A DNA stretch of 64,000 nt from Cellulomonas fengjieae. GTDB lineage: Bacteria > Actinomycetota > Actinomycetes > Actinomycetales > Cellulomonadaceae. Of the stretch, positions 32,432 to 41,891 are shown in pieces. The position numbers were made by a program, and so were the translations under genes. How positions within the stretch are numbered: the first letter of the stretch is position 1; each line of letters opens with the position of its first letter. A model generated the notes under the pieces. The model did no database searches and was not told where the DNA came from. It was given only the letters and a program-made list of their open reading frames with translations. Location: contig NZ_CP074404.1 in the NCBI RefSeq assembly GCF_018388465.1, positions 682,001-746,000 of the forward strand, read 5' to 3'.

Positions 32432-33841
32432 GTGGTCAGCAACGCGCAGCACGACGCCCAGCACACGACGTCCGAGCGTCCCCAGCCGGACCCGTCCGCC
32501 GAGGCCGAGGGTCGCAAGACGCACGTGCTCGACACCTCGGTCCTGCTGTCGGACCCGCGGGCGATCCTGCGGTTCGCCGAGCACGACGTGGTCCTCCCGG
32601 TGGTCGTCATCACGGAGCTCGAGGCCAAGCGGCACCACGCCGAGCTCGGCTACTTCGCCCGGTCGGCGCTGCGCATGCTGGACGACCTGCGCATCCAGCA
32701 CGGCCGGCTCGACGTCCCCATCCCGCTGAACGACGACGGGGGCACCCTGCGGGTCGAGCTGAACCACACCGACCCCACGGTCCTCCCGGCCGGGTTCCGG
32801 CTGGGCGACAACGACAGCCGCATCCTCGCCGTCGCGGCCAACTTCGCTGCCGAGGGGCGTGATGTGGTCGTCGTCTCCAAGGACCTGCCGATGCGCGTCA
32901 AGGCGTCGGCGGTCGGGCTGTGCGCGGAGGAGTACCGCGCGGAGCTGGCGGTGGACTCGGGCTGGACCGGGATGGACGCACTCGACCTGGGCGAGCAGCA
33001 GATGGCCCAGCTGTGGGAGCACGAGTCGATCGCGCTGGCCGACGTGGCCACGGCGTTCACCCCCACGAGCGTCGCCGGCACGCACCCGAACGACCTGCTG
33101 TGCCACACCGGGGTGGTGCTGCACAGCCCGCGCGGCTCGGCGCTCGGCCGGGTGACCGCCGACAAGCACGTGCAGCTGGTGCGCGGCGACCAGGACGTGT
33201 TCGGCCTGCACGGCCGCAGCGCCGAGCAGCGGATCGCGATCGACCTGCTGCTCGACGAGGAGATCGGCATCGTCTCCCTGGGGGGACGCGCGGGCACCGG
33301 CAAGTCCGCGCTGGCCCTGTGCGCGGGCCTGGAGGCCGTCCTCGAGCGGCGCCAGCACCGCAAGGTCATGGTGTTCCGACCCCTGTACGCCGTGGGCGGC
33401 CAGGACCTGGGCTACCTGCCCGGCAGCGCCGACGAGAAGATGAACCCCTGGGCCCAGGCCGTGTTCGACACCCTCGGGGCGCTCGTGTCCAAGGAGGTCG
33501 TCGAGGAGATCATGGACCGCGACATCCTTGAGGTGCTGCCGCTGACGCACATCCGTGGGCGTTCGCTGCACGACGCGTTCGTCATCGTCGACGAGGCCCA
33601 GTCGCTCGAGCGCAACGTCCTGCTCACGGTCCTGTCCCGCATCGGCCAGAGCTCGCGGGTGGTCCTCACCCACGACGTGGCCCAGCGCGACAACCTGCGC
33701 GTCGGGCGGCACGACGGCGTCGCCGCGGTGATCGAGGCGCTCAAGGGCCACCCCCTGTTCGCCCACGTCACGCTGACGCGTTCGGAGCGCTCGCCCGTGG
33801 CCGCGCTGGTCACCGAGCTGCTGGAGGGCATCGAGGTCTGA
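32432..33841 (+). CDS. phoH: PIN domain-PhoH ATPase fusion (PhoH2 type)
   Basis: The 469-residue protein joins an N-terminal PIN-type ribonuclease domain (acidic residues in LDTSVLL, ITELEAK and GDNDSRIL, about residues 34-135) to a C-terminal PhoH P-loop ATPase. The ATPase has Walker [12 protein letters not shown] near 286 and Walker [11 protein letters not shown] near 385. PhoH2 proteins of mycobacteria are RNA helicase/ribonucleases, sometimes paired with an antitoxin; none is seen directly upstream here. The GTG at 32432 has GGAGGGA eight bases upstream. The gene has a long structured leader. Confidence 0.92.
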   Translation: MVSNAQHDAQHTTSERPQPDPSAEAEGRKTHVLDTSVLLSDPRAILRFAEHDVVLPVVVITELEAKRHHAELGYFARSALRMLDDLRIQHGRLDVPIPLNDDGGTLRVELNHTDPTVLPAGFRLGDNDSRILAVAANFAAEGRDVVVVSKDLPMRVKASAVGLCAEEYRAELAVDSGWTGMDALDLGEQQMAQLWEHESIALADVATAFTPTSVAGTHPNDLLCHTGVVLHSPRGSALGRVTADKHVQLVRGDQDVFGLHGRSAEQRIAIDLLLDEEIGIVSLGGRAGTGKSALALCAGLEAVLERRQHRKVMVFRPLYAVGGQDLGYLPGSADEKMNPWAQAVFDTLGALVSKEVVEEIMDRDILEVLPLTHIRGRSLHDAFVIVDEAQSLERNVLLTVLSRIGQSSRVVLTHDVAQRDNLRVGRHDGVAAVIEALKGHPLFAHVTLTRSERSPVAALVTELLEGIEV

Positions 33842-33847
33842 GGCGCC

Positions 33848-33875
33848 GACGGGCGCCAGGCACCTGGCGCCCGTC
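33848..33875. terminator. Inverted repeat between phoH and the ABC operon
   Basis: GACGGGCGCCAGG (33848-33860) is repeated in exact inverse at 33863-33875. The 13-bp stem separates convergent genes and overlaps the last codon of the minus-strand ATPase gene. Confidence 0.65.
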
Positions 33876-34602
33876 AGCCCTCGGGTCCCTCGACCAGCCG
33901 GCCGTCGGCGATGTGCAGCACCCGGTCGGCCAGCGACACCATGAGCGGGTCGTGCGTGGACACGATCGCGGTCATGCCCTCGGCCTCGACGACCGCGCGG
34001 ATGAGGGCCATCACGGCCGTGCCGGTCTCGGTGTCCAGCTGCCCGGTCGGCTCGTCCGCCACCAGCAGCCGGGGGGAGTTGGCCAGCGAGCGTGCGATCG
34101 CGACGCGCTGCTGCTGCCCGCCGGACAGCTCACCGGGTCGCTGCAGCGCGTGCGGGCCGAGGCCCACCAGGTCGAGCAGCAGCTGCACCCGCGCCTCCCG
34201 GTCCTTGGTCGGCAGCTTGCGCAGCCGCAGCGGTACGCCGACGTTCTCGGCCGCCGAGAGCACCGGCACGAGCCCGAACGTCTGGAAGATGAACGACACG
34301 ACGTCGCGGCGCAGCTCGACCAACCCCGCCTCGTCGAGCGAGGACACCTCGCGCCCCTCGACGACCACGCGGCCCTCGTCGGGCCGGTCCAGGCCGCCGA
34401 TCACGTTGAGCAGGGTGGTCTTGCCCGAACCGGAGCGGCCGACGAGCGCGACCAGCTCGCCGGGCGCGATGGTGAACGAGACGTCCCGCAGCGCGTGCAC
34501 CGCAGCTGCGCCGGTGCCGTAGGTGCGGCTGACGCCCTCGACCCGGACGACCGGGTCGGTACTCGCCCGGGCGGTCGGCGCAGGGGTGCTGGTGAGGGTC
34601 AT
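33874..34602 (-). CDS. ABC transporter ATP-binding protein (MacB/LolD-like), last gene of FtsX-type operon
   Basis: The 242-residue ATPase has Walker A GRSGSGKTT near 51, signature LSGGQQQR, Walker B LLVADEPTGQLD and switch histidine in VSTHDPLM. The spacing matches the MacB/LolD/FtsE subfamily, whose partners are FtsX-like permeases. The ATG at 34602 overlaps the stop of the preceding ATPase gene (ATGA). Its first 20 residues are a Thr/Pro/Ala tail. It is the last gene of a four-gene unit with two giant permeases. Confidence 0.9.
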   Translation of the reverse strand: MTLTSTPAPTARASTDPVVRVEGVSRTYGTGAAAVHALRDVSFTIAPGELVALVGRSGSGKTTLLNVIGGLDRPDEGRVVVEGREVSSLDEAGLVELRRDVVSFIFQTFGLVPVLSAAENVGVPLRLRKLPTKDREARVQLLLDLVGLGPHALQRPGELSGGQQQRVAIARSLANSPRLLVADEPTGQLDTETGTAVMALIRAVVEAEGMTAIVSTHDPLMVSLADRVLHIADGRLVEGPEG

Positions 34603-35603
34603 CGGCCGGTCTCCTCGGAGGGGGCGGAGTGGCGGCCGAACCTGCGCGCGGGTTCGGCCGTCGGGGCGGGGCGGTCCGGCCACAGCGACACGTGCGACTC
34701 CTCGAGCGCCAGCCGCACGCGGCCGACCAGCTGGAGCGCGTCGCGGTACTCGCGCGGCAGCTGCACGCGCCCGGAACGGTCGAGCACGGCGAGCTCCTCG
34801 GCGACCACGTGCTCGCTCCCGTCCTCACGCGTCTGGGTGCGCCGGATCACCTCCGAGCTGGTCCGCCCGTCGCGGATGGCGACGGTCCGCTGCACGTGCT
34901 CGCTCACGCCGGGGTCGTGGGTCACGACCACCACCGTGGTGCCCAGCTCGCGGTTGACCGTCCGCAGCCCCTCGAGGACGTCGTGCGACGTCGCGGAGTC
35001 GAGCTCCCCGGTGGGCTCGTCGGCGAACAGCACCTGCGGGGAGTTCGCCAGGGCGACCGCGATGGCGACGCGCTGCTGCTCGCCGCCGGACATCTGTGAC
35101 GGTCGCCGGTCCGCGCAGTAGCCGACGCCGAGGACGTCGAGCAGCTCGGCGGCACGACGGTCGCGCTCCTTGCGGCGCACGCCGGCGAGCGCGAGCGGGA
35201 AGGCGACGTTCTCGGTGCCGCTCAGGTACGGCACGACGTTGCGCGCAGTCTGCTGCCAGACGAAGCCGACCATGGAGCGCCGGTAGGCGACCCGCTGCGC
35301 GCCGGTCATCGACATGAGGTCCCAGGGACCGACGCGGACGCGTCCGGCCGTCGGCACGTCGAGCCCGGACAGGACGGAGAGCAGCGTCGACTTCCCCGAG
35401 CCGGAGGCGCCCACGATCGCGACGAGCTCACCCTCCTCGACCAGCAGGTCCAGGCCCTGCAGCGCCTGCACCTCCACGCCCTCGGACTGGTAGATGCGCA
35501 CCAGGGAGTCGCAGACGATCAGGGCGTGCTCGCCGAAGGCGCCCGTGCGCTGCCGGGCACGCTCCTCGAGCGCGCCGAGCGTCGGCTCGTCGGTCAGGGT
35601 CAC
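34599..35603 (-). CDS. ABC ATP-binding protein with C-terminal AbrB/SpoVT-like domain
   Basis: The 334-residue protein has a MacB/FtsE-type ATPase core: Walker A GASGSGKST near 61, signature MSGGEQQR, Walker B VLFADEPTGELD. About 60 extra residues follow. Residues 275-310 (LDRSGRVQLPREYRDALQL, then GRVRLALEESHVSLWPD) look like an AbrB/SpoVT swapped-hairpin domain, a fold usually found in DNA-binding or dimerisation modules. The GTG at 35603 is chosen for GGGAGG six bases upstream. It lies between the permease genes and the second ATPase in one coupled operon. The AbrB-like reading is from motif appearance only. Confidence 0.85.
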   Translation of the reverse strand: MTLTDEPTLGALEERARQRTGAFGEHALIVCDSLVRIYQSEGVEVQALQGLDLLVEEGELVAIVGASGSGKSTLLSVLSGLDVPTAGRVRVGPWDLMSMTGAQRVAYRRSMVGFVWQQTARNVVPYLSGTENVAFPLALAGVRRKERDRRAAELLDVLGVGYCADRRPSQMSGGEQQRVAIAVALANSPQVLFADEPTGELDSATSHDVLEGLRTVNRELGTTVVVVTHDPGVSEHVQRTVAIRDGRTSSEVIRRTQTREDGSEHVVAEELAVLDRSGRVQLPREYRDALQLVGRVRLALEESHVSLWPDRPAPTAEPARRFGRHSAPSEETGR

Positions 35604-35628
35604 GAGTGCCTCCCACGTGTCGTCCGGT

Positions 35629-38439
35629 TCATCGTTCGCCCACCCGCAGCACCTCACCGAGCCGGTCGCGCCGCCGCACGGCCGACTCCACCATGACGGC
35701 CGCCGCCAGCGCCACGAGCACCACCGCAGACGCGCCGGCGATGGGCACCCAGGTGACCACCAACCCGGTCGCTGCCGGGTCGCCCGTGAGCAGGTCCAGG
35801 CCCAGCGCGCCCGTGAGGAGCCAGGGGACCGCGATACCGATCGCGGTCCCCGTGAGCACGGCGGACAGCGCCAGGGGTGCCAGCTCGCCGAACGTCATGG
35901 CACGGCCCGTGCGGCCGTCCATCCCCAGCGTGCGCAGCGCCGACAGCGTGCGGCCGCGCTCGCGGCTCGTGGCGACCACCGTGAGCACCAGGGCCAGCGC
36001 GGCGTACCCGGCGAGGACCACCCCGGTCGCGATCAGCAGCAGGAGCAGGCCCGCGTTGAGCGAGGAGGCCCGCCAGGTCTCGAGCCAGTCCGACCGCTCG
36101 GTCACCATCAGCCCGGGGGAGTCCGCCAGGCCGGCCTCGCGCACCGCGGCGAGCGCGCCGGGACCGTCCACCCACAGGGTCGTGATGGGGGCCTCGATCC
36201 CCGCTCCGGCCAGGAACGTGTCGCGGTCGGCGACGATCGTGCCGTCGGCCGGGGCCGACGGCAGCGCCCTCGGGTCCCGGGGGAGGTTCGGCGGGTGTTC
36301 TGTGGCGCCGACCACGTCGAGGTCGACGAACCGCGAGGCTCCCATGACCGCCGGCTGGACCAGCTCGGCGGTGCGCCGCAGCGACGCGCTGATGAGCACC
36401 GGGATGCCCTCGCCCGTGCCGAGCGTGGCGAGGCCCGGGTCGACCGGCCGGTCGTGCGCCTCCAGGATGGTCGCCAGCTCGGCCGCGTCCACCAGCAGGA
36501 GCCGCGCCTTGGTCCCGCTCTCCTGGCCGAACGTGCGGTCGCCGAGCGCCGTCGCGGCCGCCGCCGACGTCACCCCGGGCAGGTCGCGCAGGCGCGCGAC
36601 GTCGGCCGGGTCGACCGGCCCGTCGACGCGCACGTCCGCGCCCACGACGATGTCCGCGGCGGTCTCCTGCCCCTGCTGCACCGTGTCTGCCGTGGTCCCG
36701 CAGAACACGACGAGCGCCACCGAGATCGTGAGCGTCAGCAGGGGGACGCGGATGCCGGACGTCAGGCTGGCGCGCGCCGTCGCGATGACGGGGACCAACC
36801 CCCGGCGACGGGAGGCGCCGTGGGACATCGCCCGCAGCGTGGGCGGCAGGATGCGCGCGAGCAGGACGGTCGCGGCGGCGGCCAGCAGCACCGGGGTCGC
36901 CGCGAGCAGCAGGTCGACGTCGCCGGTCGCCGTCTGCAGCAGCCCGCGGCTGCGCACGGAGACGAGCGCGGCGGCGGCGATGGCGACGAGCGTGAGCTCT
37001 GCGGTCACGCGGCGGGCCCCGCGGCGACGCAGGGCGCGCTCGCGGTCCGCGCGGTTGGCCGGCTGGCGCCGACCCGTCCAGGCGCCGGCGACCACGACGC
37101 AGGCGGCCACGGCCGGGGCCAGGGCCGCGACCACGACGATGATCGCCGCGACGACCCAGGTGCCGCGGCCGTCCGGGGCGATGAGCCAGGCGCCGGCAGC
37201 GCCGACCGCAGCGGCGGCGACCACGAGGGGCACCGTCTCGACCAGCGACCGCACGGCGACGGACGCGATCGACGCACCGCGAGCCCGCTCGGCGACCAGG
37301 AACGTCTCGCGGCGCACCACCAGCAGGCGCGCGGCCAGCACGAGGGCGAGCGCTCCGACGACCCCGAGACCGACCAGGAGCACCGAGGTCTGCGCGCTCG
37401 CCGCCACCATGCGCTCCTGGGCGATGCGCAGCACGGTGTCGAGCTCGGTCTGGATGGCGGGCGGGGTGCCGTCGGTACCCGTCAGCGGCGTGGGCACCAG
37501 CACCACCTGCGACACCGCCTCCGCCAGCGCGCCGACGTCGGGGGCCGTGAGGTGCGTCGGGTCGGCAGGGAAGCGGTAGGTGGTCGTCACGCCGCGGGTC
37601 TGCTGCACGGCGAGGAGCATGTCCGGCAGGGACTCGTCGGAGAGCAGCATCGCCACCCGCCCGACGGCCACGGCCGCCGCGGGTGCCGGGGTCTCGTCGA
37701 GGAGGTCCGGGTACTGCGACCACACCGGCGACGCGGGGTCCAGCGGCTCGTACAGCCCGCTGATCTCGACCTGCACCCCCTGCGGCAGCGTGCCGCTGAG
37801 GTCGAGGCGCTGGCCCACCACCAGACCGTGCCGCGCGGCGGCCGGGGCGGAGACACCGACCTGGACGAGCGAGGTGACCTCCAGGGGGGCGGACGCGGTC
37901 GGGGCCGGCTCGGCACCGGCGACCCAGCGGACGACGGGGTCGTCGGTGCGCCAGGTGGTCCCGACGTGCACGAGCCGGGTGCCGAGCACGATGGTGTCGC
38001 CGCCGTCACCGGGCCGGATCGTCGCGCTGACGTCCTGGCTCCGCACGGAGTACACGGCCGGCGCGGTGACGGCCTGCACCTCGGGCGGCAGCACGGTCCC
38101 CATGTCCCGCGCGGCGTTGGCGGCGAGGACCGCCGCGTCGTCCACCCGGACCGGATCCGCCAACCTGGCGCTGCTGGAACCGGGACCGCGCGGGAGCACC
38201 GCGACCACGTCCGCCCCCGGCCCGGCGTCCACGATGCTCTGCCGGACCCCCTCGTCGGCCATCTCCTGCACGAGGCGCGGCACCGCCAGAGCGATGAGCA
38301 CGGCGACGGCGAGCACGACGGCGGCGAGGGTCAGGAGCCCTGCGTCCTGGGCGCCACGGCGCCGTGCCACGAGGACCGCGTCCCCCGTGGCCGCACGCCA
38401 CCCCACCCTCGGCGGCCGGCGCAGCGTCGGTGCGCTCAT
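35629..38439 (-). CDS. Large FtsX-like ABC permease (936 aa)
   Basis: The protein begins MSAPTLRRPPRVGWRAATGDAVLVARRRG and has a first helix at about 33-52. A large exported domain of about 300 residues follows, then several helices between about 360 and 480, and the first FtsX-like core. A second exported domain and a final FtsX core (three helices around 770-930, LLLLLIATGVVLAGYAALALVLTVV and beyond) complete it. This is the duplicated layout of the large FtsX/MacB-type permeases. The ATG at 38439 overlaps the stop of the other permease. Such complexes usually work mechanically on extracytoplasmic proteins or lipids; substrate is unknown. Confidence 0.82.
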   Translation of the reverse strand: MSAPTLRRPPRVGWRAATGDAVLVARRRGAQDAGLLTLAAVVLAVAVLIALAVPRLVQEMADEGVRQSIVDAGPGADVVAVLPRGPGSSSARLADPVRVDDAAVLAANAARDMGTVLPPEVQAVTAPAVYSVRSQDVSATIRPGDGGDTIVLGTRLVHVGTTWRTDDPVVRWVAGAEPAPTASAPLEVTSLVQVGVSAPAAARHGLVVGQRLDLSGTLPQGVQVEISGLYEPLDPASPVWSQYPDLLDETPAPAAAVAVGRVAMLLSDESLPDMLLAVQQTRGVTTTYRFPADPTHLTAPDVGALAEAVSQVVLVPTPLTGTDGTPPAIQTELDTVLRIAQERMVAASAQTSVLLVGLGVVGALALVLAARLLVVRRETFLVAERARGASIASVAVRSLVETVPLVVAAAAVGAAGAWLIAPDGRGTWVVAAIIVVVAALAPAVAACVVVAGAWTGRRQPANRADRERALRRRGARRVTAELTLVAIAAAALVSVRSRGLLQTATGDVDLLLAATPVLLAAAATVLLARILPPTLRAMSHGASRRRGLVPVIATARASLTSGIRVPLLTLTISVALVVFCGTTADTVQQGQETAADIVVGADVRVDGPVDPADVARLRDLPGVTSAAAATALGDRTFGQESGTKARLLLVDAAELATILEAHDRPVDPGLATLGTGEGIPVLISASLRRTAELVQPAVMGASRFVDLDVVGATEHPPNLPRDPRALPSAPADGTIVADRDTFLAGAGIEAPITTLWVDGPGALAAVREAGLADSPGLMVTERSDWLETWRASSLNAGLLLLLIATGVVLAGYAALALVLTVVATSRERGRTLSALRTLGMDGRTGRAMTFGELAPLALSAVLTGTAIGIAVPWLLTGALGLDLLTGDPAATGLVVTWVPIAGASAVVLVALAAAVMVESAVRRRDRLGEVLRVGER

Positions 38440-41400
38440 CGTTCGTCCCCCAGCCGCAGCAGCTCGCCCGAGGCCCGGCGCAGGAGAGCGTTCGTGGTCG
38501 TCGCGACGGCCAGGCCGACGAGCACCAGGAGGACCGTCACCAGCGCCAGCTGCACGGCCCACGGCCACTGCACGATGACGGCGGGCACCGGTCGCCTGCC
38601 GTCGCCGGCCACGGTCACCAACGGTGCGACGACGCGTCCGAGCAGGGCTCCCAGCGCCAGACCGGCCAGCAGGCCGAGCACGCCGAGGATCGCGTGCTCG
38701 ACGAGCACCGAGCGCACGAGCCCCGACCGTGCTGAGCCGAGCGCCTGCAGCCGCGCCAGCTCCAGCCGCCGGGTGCGGACCGCGACGGTCGCGCTCATGG
38801 CGAAGCCCGCCACCGCGAGCGCCACCGCGGCGAAGGTCACGATCCACAGCGCCGCCTGGACGCTGATCCGCAGCGGGCCGTCCGTGGCCTCCCCGCGCTG
38901 CACGGCGCGGGACTCCGAGACGCCGAGGCCGGCCTGCTCCAGGTGGTCGATGAGCCCGGGGGCGTGCTCGTCGGGGACCTCGAGCCACCACTCGTCGAGG
39001 AGCGTGGCGGTCCAGGACTGCAGCAGGGCGGCACGCGCGAGCGTCTCCCTGTCGACCAGGAGGCCGGAGCCGCGGGGCAGCCCGGGAAGGTAGGGCACCT
39101 CCCGTTGGATCACCACGGGCACGAGCGTGCCGCCCAGGTCGAGCTCGAACTCGTCGCCGACCTCGCCGGAGACGCTCGACAGCAGGGTGTCCGTGGCGAG
39201 CACCGGCATCGGCCCGGGGTCGGGGTGGGTGACGGCCGCGAAGCCGGTCGCCTCGAACAGCAGGTCGACGTACGGGATCAGGGCCCGCAGGTGCAGGCCC
39301 TCGCCGTCGGGCACGACCGAGAAGACTGCTCCGCCACCGACCTGACCGGGTCGGCCGCGGACCGTCCACTCCGGGCTGTCGAGCGGGACGGGCGTGATGG
39401 CCTCCGACTCCACCACGCGCAGGTTGCGCAGGGAGATGCTGACGTCGACGAGGACCCGCTCGCGCGCCGACACGGCCTCCCCGCCTCCCTCGATCGCCGA
39501 GAGCACCTGTCCGACGACGCCCACCAGCCGCAGCCCCTGCGACCCGGGCGGTAGCGGCACGGACACGTCCGTGACCTGCTCGTCGAGGGGCACCTCCGAG
39601 AGGTTCAGCCCGACCCGGTTCGACATGGCGTCCTCGACGACCAGCGTGACCAGCAGGCTGCCGACGACCTCGTCCCCGGTCACGCCCTCGACGTCGACGA
39701 GCAGACCGGTCGGCGACCCCGGCAGCTCCAGCCCGGCCGTGGGTCCGGCGGGGTGCAGGGGTTCGGTGAGGGCCGCCCAGTCGGGCGAGATGCGGCCGCG
39801 CAGCAGCTCGTCGGCGAGCGTCGTGTCGACCGCCAGCAGGTTGGCGGACGCGGTCCGTCCGCGCGCGCCTCCGACCGACGGCGGGCCGAGGGCGACCGAG
39901 CGGTTGGTGACCCCGCTCGCGTGCTCGACGTCCGGCAGCCCGGCGACGGCCGCCGTCTGCTCGATCGCCGAACCCTCCAGGCGGTCGAGCCGGACGTCGG
40001 TGCCGAGGGCGAGGTCGGCCTGCTCCGCCTGCGACATCCGCCAGGTGCTGAGGAAGGACTGGGAGAAGGACCCGACGGCCAGGGCGAGCGTGAGGAGCAG
40101 GACGGCGCCGGCGGCGCGGCCCGGTCGTCGGCGCACCTCCCAGGCCGCGAGCGGCCAGACCAGCGAGCGGCTGCGCGCGGCGAGCCGCTCACCCGCGCCG
40201 GTGATCACGGGCAGGAGCCGCAGCGCCAGGACGGCACCGGCGAGCAGCAGGAGCGCGGGTGCGGCGACGAGCACCGGGTCCAGCCGAGCCGGTCCGGTGG
40301 CCGCGACCGGCGAGCGGTAGCTGCTGAGCTGCCAGATGGCGACACCGGCCACCACCAGCAGCGCGAGGTCCGCGCCCGAGCGGGCGAGGCCGCCCCGGCG
40401 GTCCTGGCGCACCAGCTGCTGCTCGGCGTCCACCACGCTCCCGCGGCGGCGCAGCAGCGGACCGAGCAGCACGCAGGACAGCACGAACGACGCGGCCGCG
40501 CACGTGATCCACAGCACGGGGGGTCGGCCCGGGTCGTGGTGCAGCCCCGCCCGAGCGAGCGGGCCGGCTGCGGTGATCGCCTGGAACAGGAGCACGGCCA
40601 GCCACGGCGAGACGAGCGTCGTCACCAGGGCGACCCCGGCCGACTCGAGCGCGGCGAGCCCCAGGAGCTGGCGACCCGAGGCGCCGCGCGACGCCATGAG
40701 CGTCTGCTCGGGTGCGCGCCGGTCGGCGAGGAGCCGCGCGGCCAGCAGGAGCACGGTCACGGCCAGGACCACGAGCATCAGCCCGACGATGACCAGGCTG
40801 ACCCGGGTGACCGCGAGCGCGTTCATCGCCTCGTCGATCGTCGGTGCCAGCCGTGAGCCGAAGATGCTGGACACGGTGAAGGAGTCCGTGGCAGACAGCA
40901 GCGAGGGCTGCGCATCCTGCAGCCGCTCGCGCAGGGCGGTGACCGCGCCGGGCGGGCTCCCGGTCAGTTCCGGGGACGCCACCAGAGTCGCCATCGCGAC
41001 GGTCGCGGATTCGGTCAGCGCGTCCGGGGCGACCACGAAGGGCCCCCAGGCGTCGGTCGTCATGAGGCCGAAGCTGTTGGGGATGGGGTGGTTGGGGTCG
41101 TGCTCCGCACCGACCAGGAGGTCCCGGGTCCACAGGGTGCTGGGACCGGCGAGCTCGTGCACCCCGACCACGACGACCGCGGACTCGTCGTAGGTGTCGA
41201 GGTTCTGCACCGGCAGCTCGGTGCCGACGGTCCACCCGTACTCGTCGGCGGCGACCTTGGGCACCGAGACCTGGACGCGACCCGCGGCGTCCGCGGAGGT
41301 CGTCGGCCACTCGCCCTCGAGGAGCGTGGCGTGCGACGGGATCACCGGGTAGGAGGCCTGGTACGCGAGCGGCTTGATGCTCCCGTCCTCGCCGGTGAGC

Positions 41401-41714
41401 CGGTAGAGGGGGGAGGTGAGCCACGTGGATCGCTCGGCAGGGACGTCGGCCAGGAGCTCGTCGAGGAACTCCCCGCCCGCCGCGACGGCGTCGTCCGGGC
41501 GGGTGTTGAGCAGCGAGAGGTCGACGTCGATCTCGGTCGCCGCGGCCGGCGCCTGGTCGAGCGCCATGTCGAGCGCGCGGTGCTCGCTGGTGAACAGCAG
41601 GAGCGCGAACGTGCCGAGCAGGCTGGATCCGACCAGCGCCACGGCGACGACCGTCGCCACGAGGACCCGCTGGGCGCCGGCGCGGTGACGCAGCACGCGC
41701 AGGCTCCACCCCAT
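38436..41714 (-). CDS. Large FtsX-like ABC permease (1092 aa)
   Basis: This first gene of the four-gene operon encodes a paralogue of the next permease. The first helix is at about residues 15-38 (VLVATVVAVALVGSSLLGTFALLLF), followed by an exported domain of about 250 residues. Helix clusters lie near 300-420 and 470-530, a second exported domain follows (about 560-930), and the last FtsX core has helices from about 945 to the end. The C-terminal ALLRRASGELLRLGDER resembles the end of the second permease, which supports a duplication. The ATG at 41714 has GGGGAGG four bases upstream. Confidence 0.82.
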   Translation of the reverse strand: MGWSLRVLRHRAGAQRVLVATVVAVALVGSSLLGTFALLLFTSEHRALDMALDQAPAAATEIDVDLSLLNTRPDDAVAAGGEFLDELLADVPAERSTWLTSPLYRLTGEDGSIKPLAYQASYPVIPSHATLLEGEWPTTSADAAGRVQVSVPKVAADEYGWTVGTELPVQNLDTYDESAVVVVGVHELAGPSTLWTRDLLVGAEHDPNHPIPNSFGLMTTDAWGPFVVAPDALTESATVAMATLVASPELTGSPPGAVTALRERLQDAQPSLLSATDSFTVSSIFGSRLAPTIDEAMNALAVTRVSLVIVGLMLVVLAVTVLLLAARLLADRRAPEQTLMASRGASGRQLLGLAALESAGVALVTTLVSPWLAVLLFQAITAAGPLARAGLHHDPGRPPVLWITCAAASFVLSCVLLGPLLRRRGSVVDAEQQLVRQDRRGGLARSGADLALLVVAGVAIWQLSSYRSPVAATGPARLDPVLVAAPALLLLAGAVLALRLLPVITGAGERLAARSRSLVWPLAAWEVRRRPGRAAGAVLLLTLALAVGSFSQSFLSTWRMSQAEQADLALGTDVRLDRLEGSAIEQTAAVAGLPDVEHASGVTNRSVALGPPSVGGARGRTASANLLAVDTTLADELLRGRISPDWAALTEPLHPAGPTAGLELPGSPTGLLVDVEGVTGDEVVGSLLVTLVVEDAMSNRVGLNLSEVPLDEQVTDVSVPLPPGSQGLRLVGVVGQVLSAIEGGGEAVSARERVLVDVSISLRNLRVVESEAITPVPLDSPEWTVRGRPGQVGGGAVFSVVPDGEGLHLRALIPYVDLLFEATGFAAVTHPDPGPMPVLATDTLLSSVSGEVGDEFELDLGGTLVPVVIQREVPYLPGLPRGSGLLVDRETLARAALLQSWTATLLDEWWLEVPDEHAPGLIDHLEQAGLGVSESRAVQRGEATDGPLRISVQAALWIVTFAAVALAVAGFAMSATVAVRTRRLELARLQALGSARSGLVRSVLVEHAILGVLGLLAGLALGALLGRVVAPLVTVAGDGRRPVPAVIVQWPWAVQLALVTVLLVLVGLAVATTTNALLRRASGELLRLGDER

Positions 41715-41849
41715 CAGACCTCCCCGTCCGGGCGCACACGACCGGCCGTGGTGCGGCTGCGCGGTGCGGCGATCGTAGGGGAGCACTCACGCTCCGTGGG
41801 AGCGTTTCCGCAGTTGTGACCGAACCGAGACATGCAGGTCAGGGACGGA

Positions 41850-41883
41850 CGAGGGCCCCGGTGCCGGTGCACCGGGGCCCTCG
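41850..41883 (-). terminator. fumC terminator
   Basis: GAGGGCCCCGGTGC at 41851-41864 pairs exactly with 41869-41882 around a 4-nt loop, and one more C-G pair extends the stem to 15 bp. It lies 8 bp after the fumC stop on the minus strand. Confidence 0.8.
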
Positions 41884-41891
41884 CCGGACGG

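Noticed and set aside
41770..41815. GGGAGCGTTTCC upstream of the giant permease operon as a CebR-like site
   Set aside because: Only one half matches TGGGAG-type boxes and the other half is degenerate; not strong enough to call.
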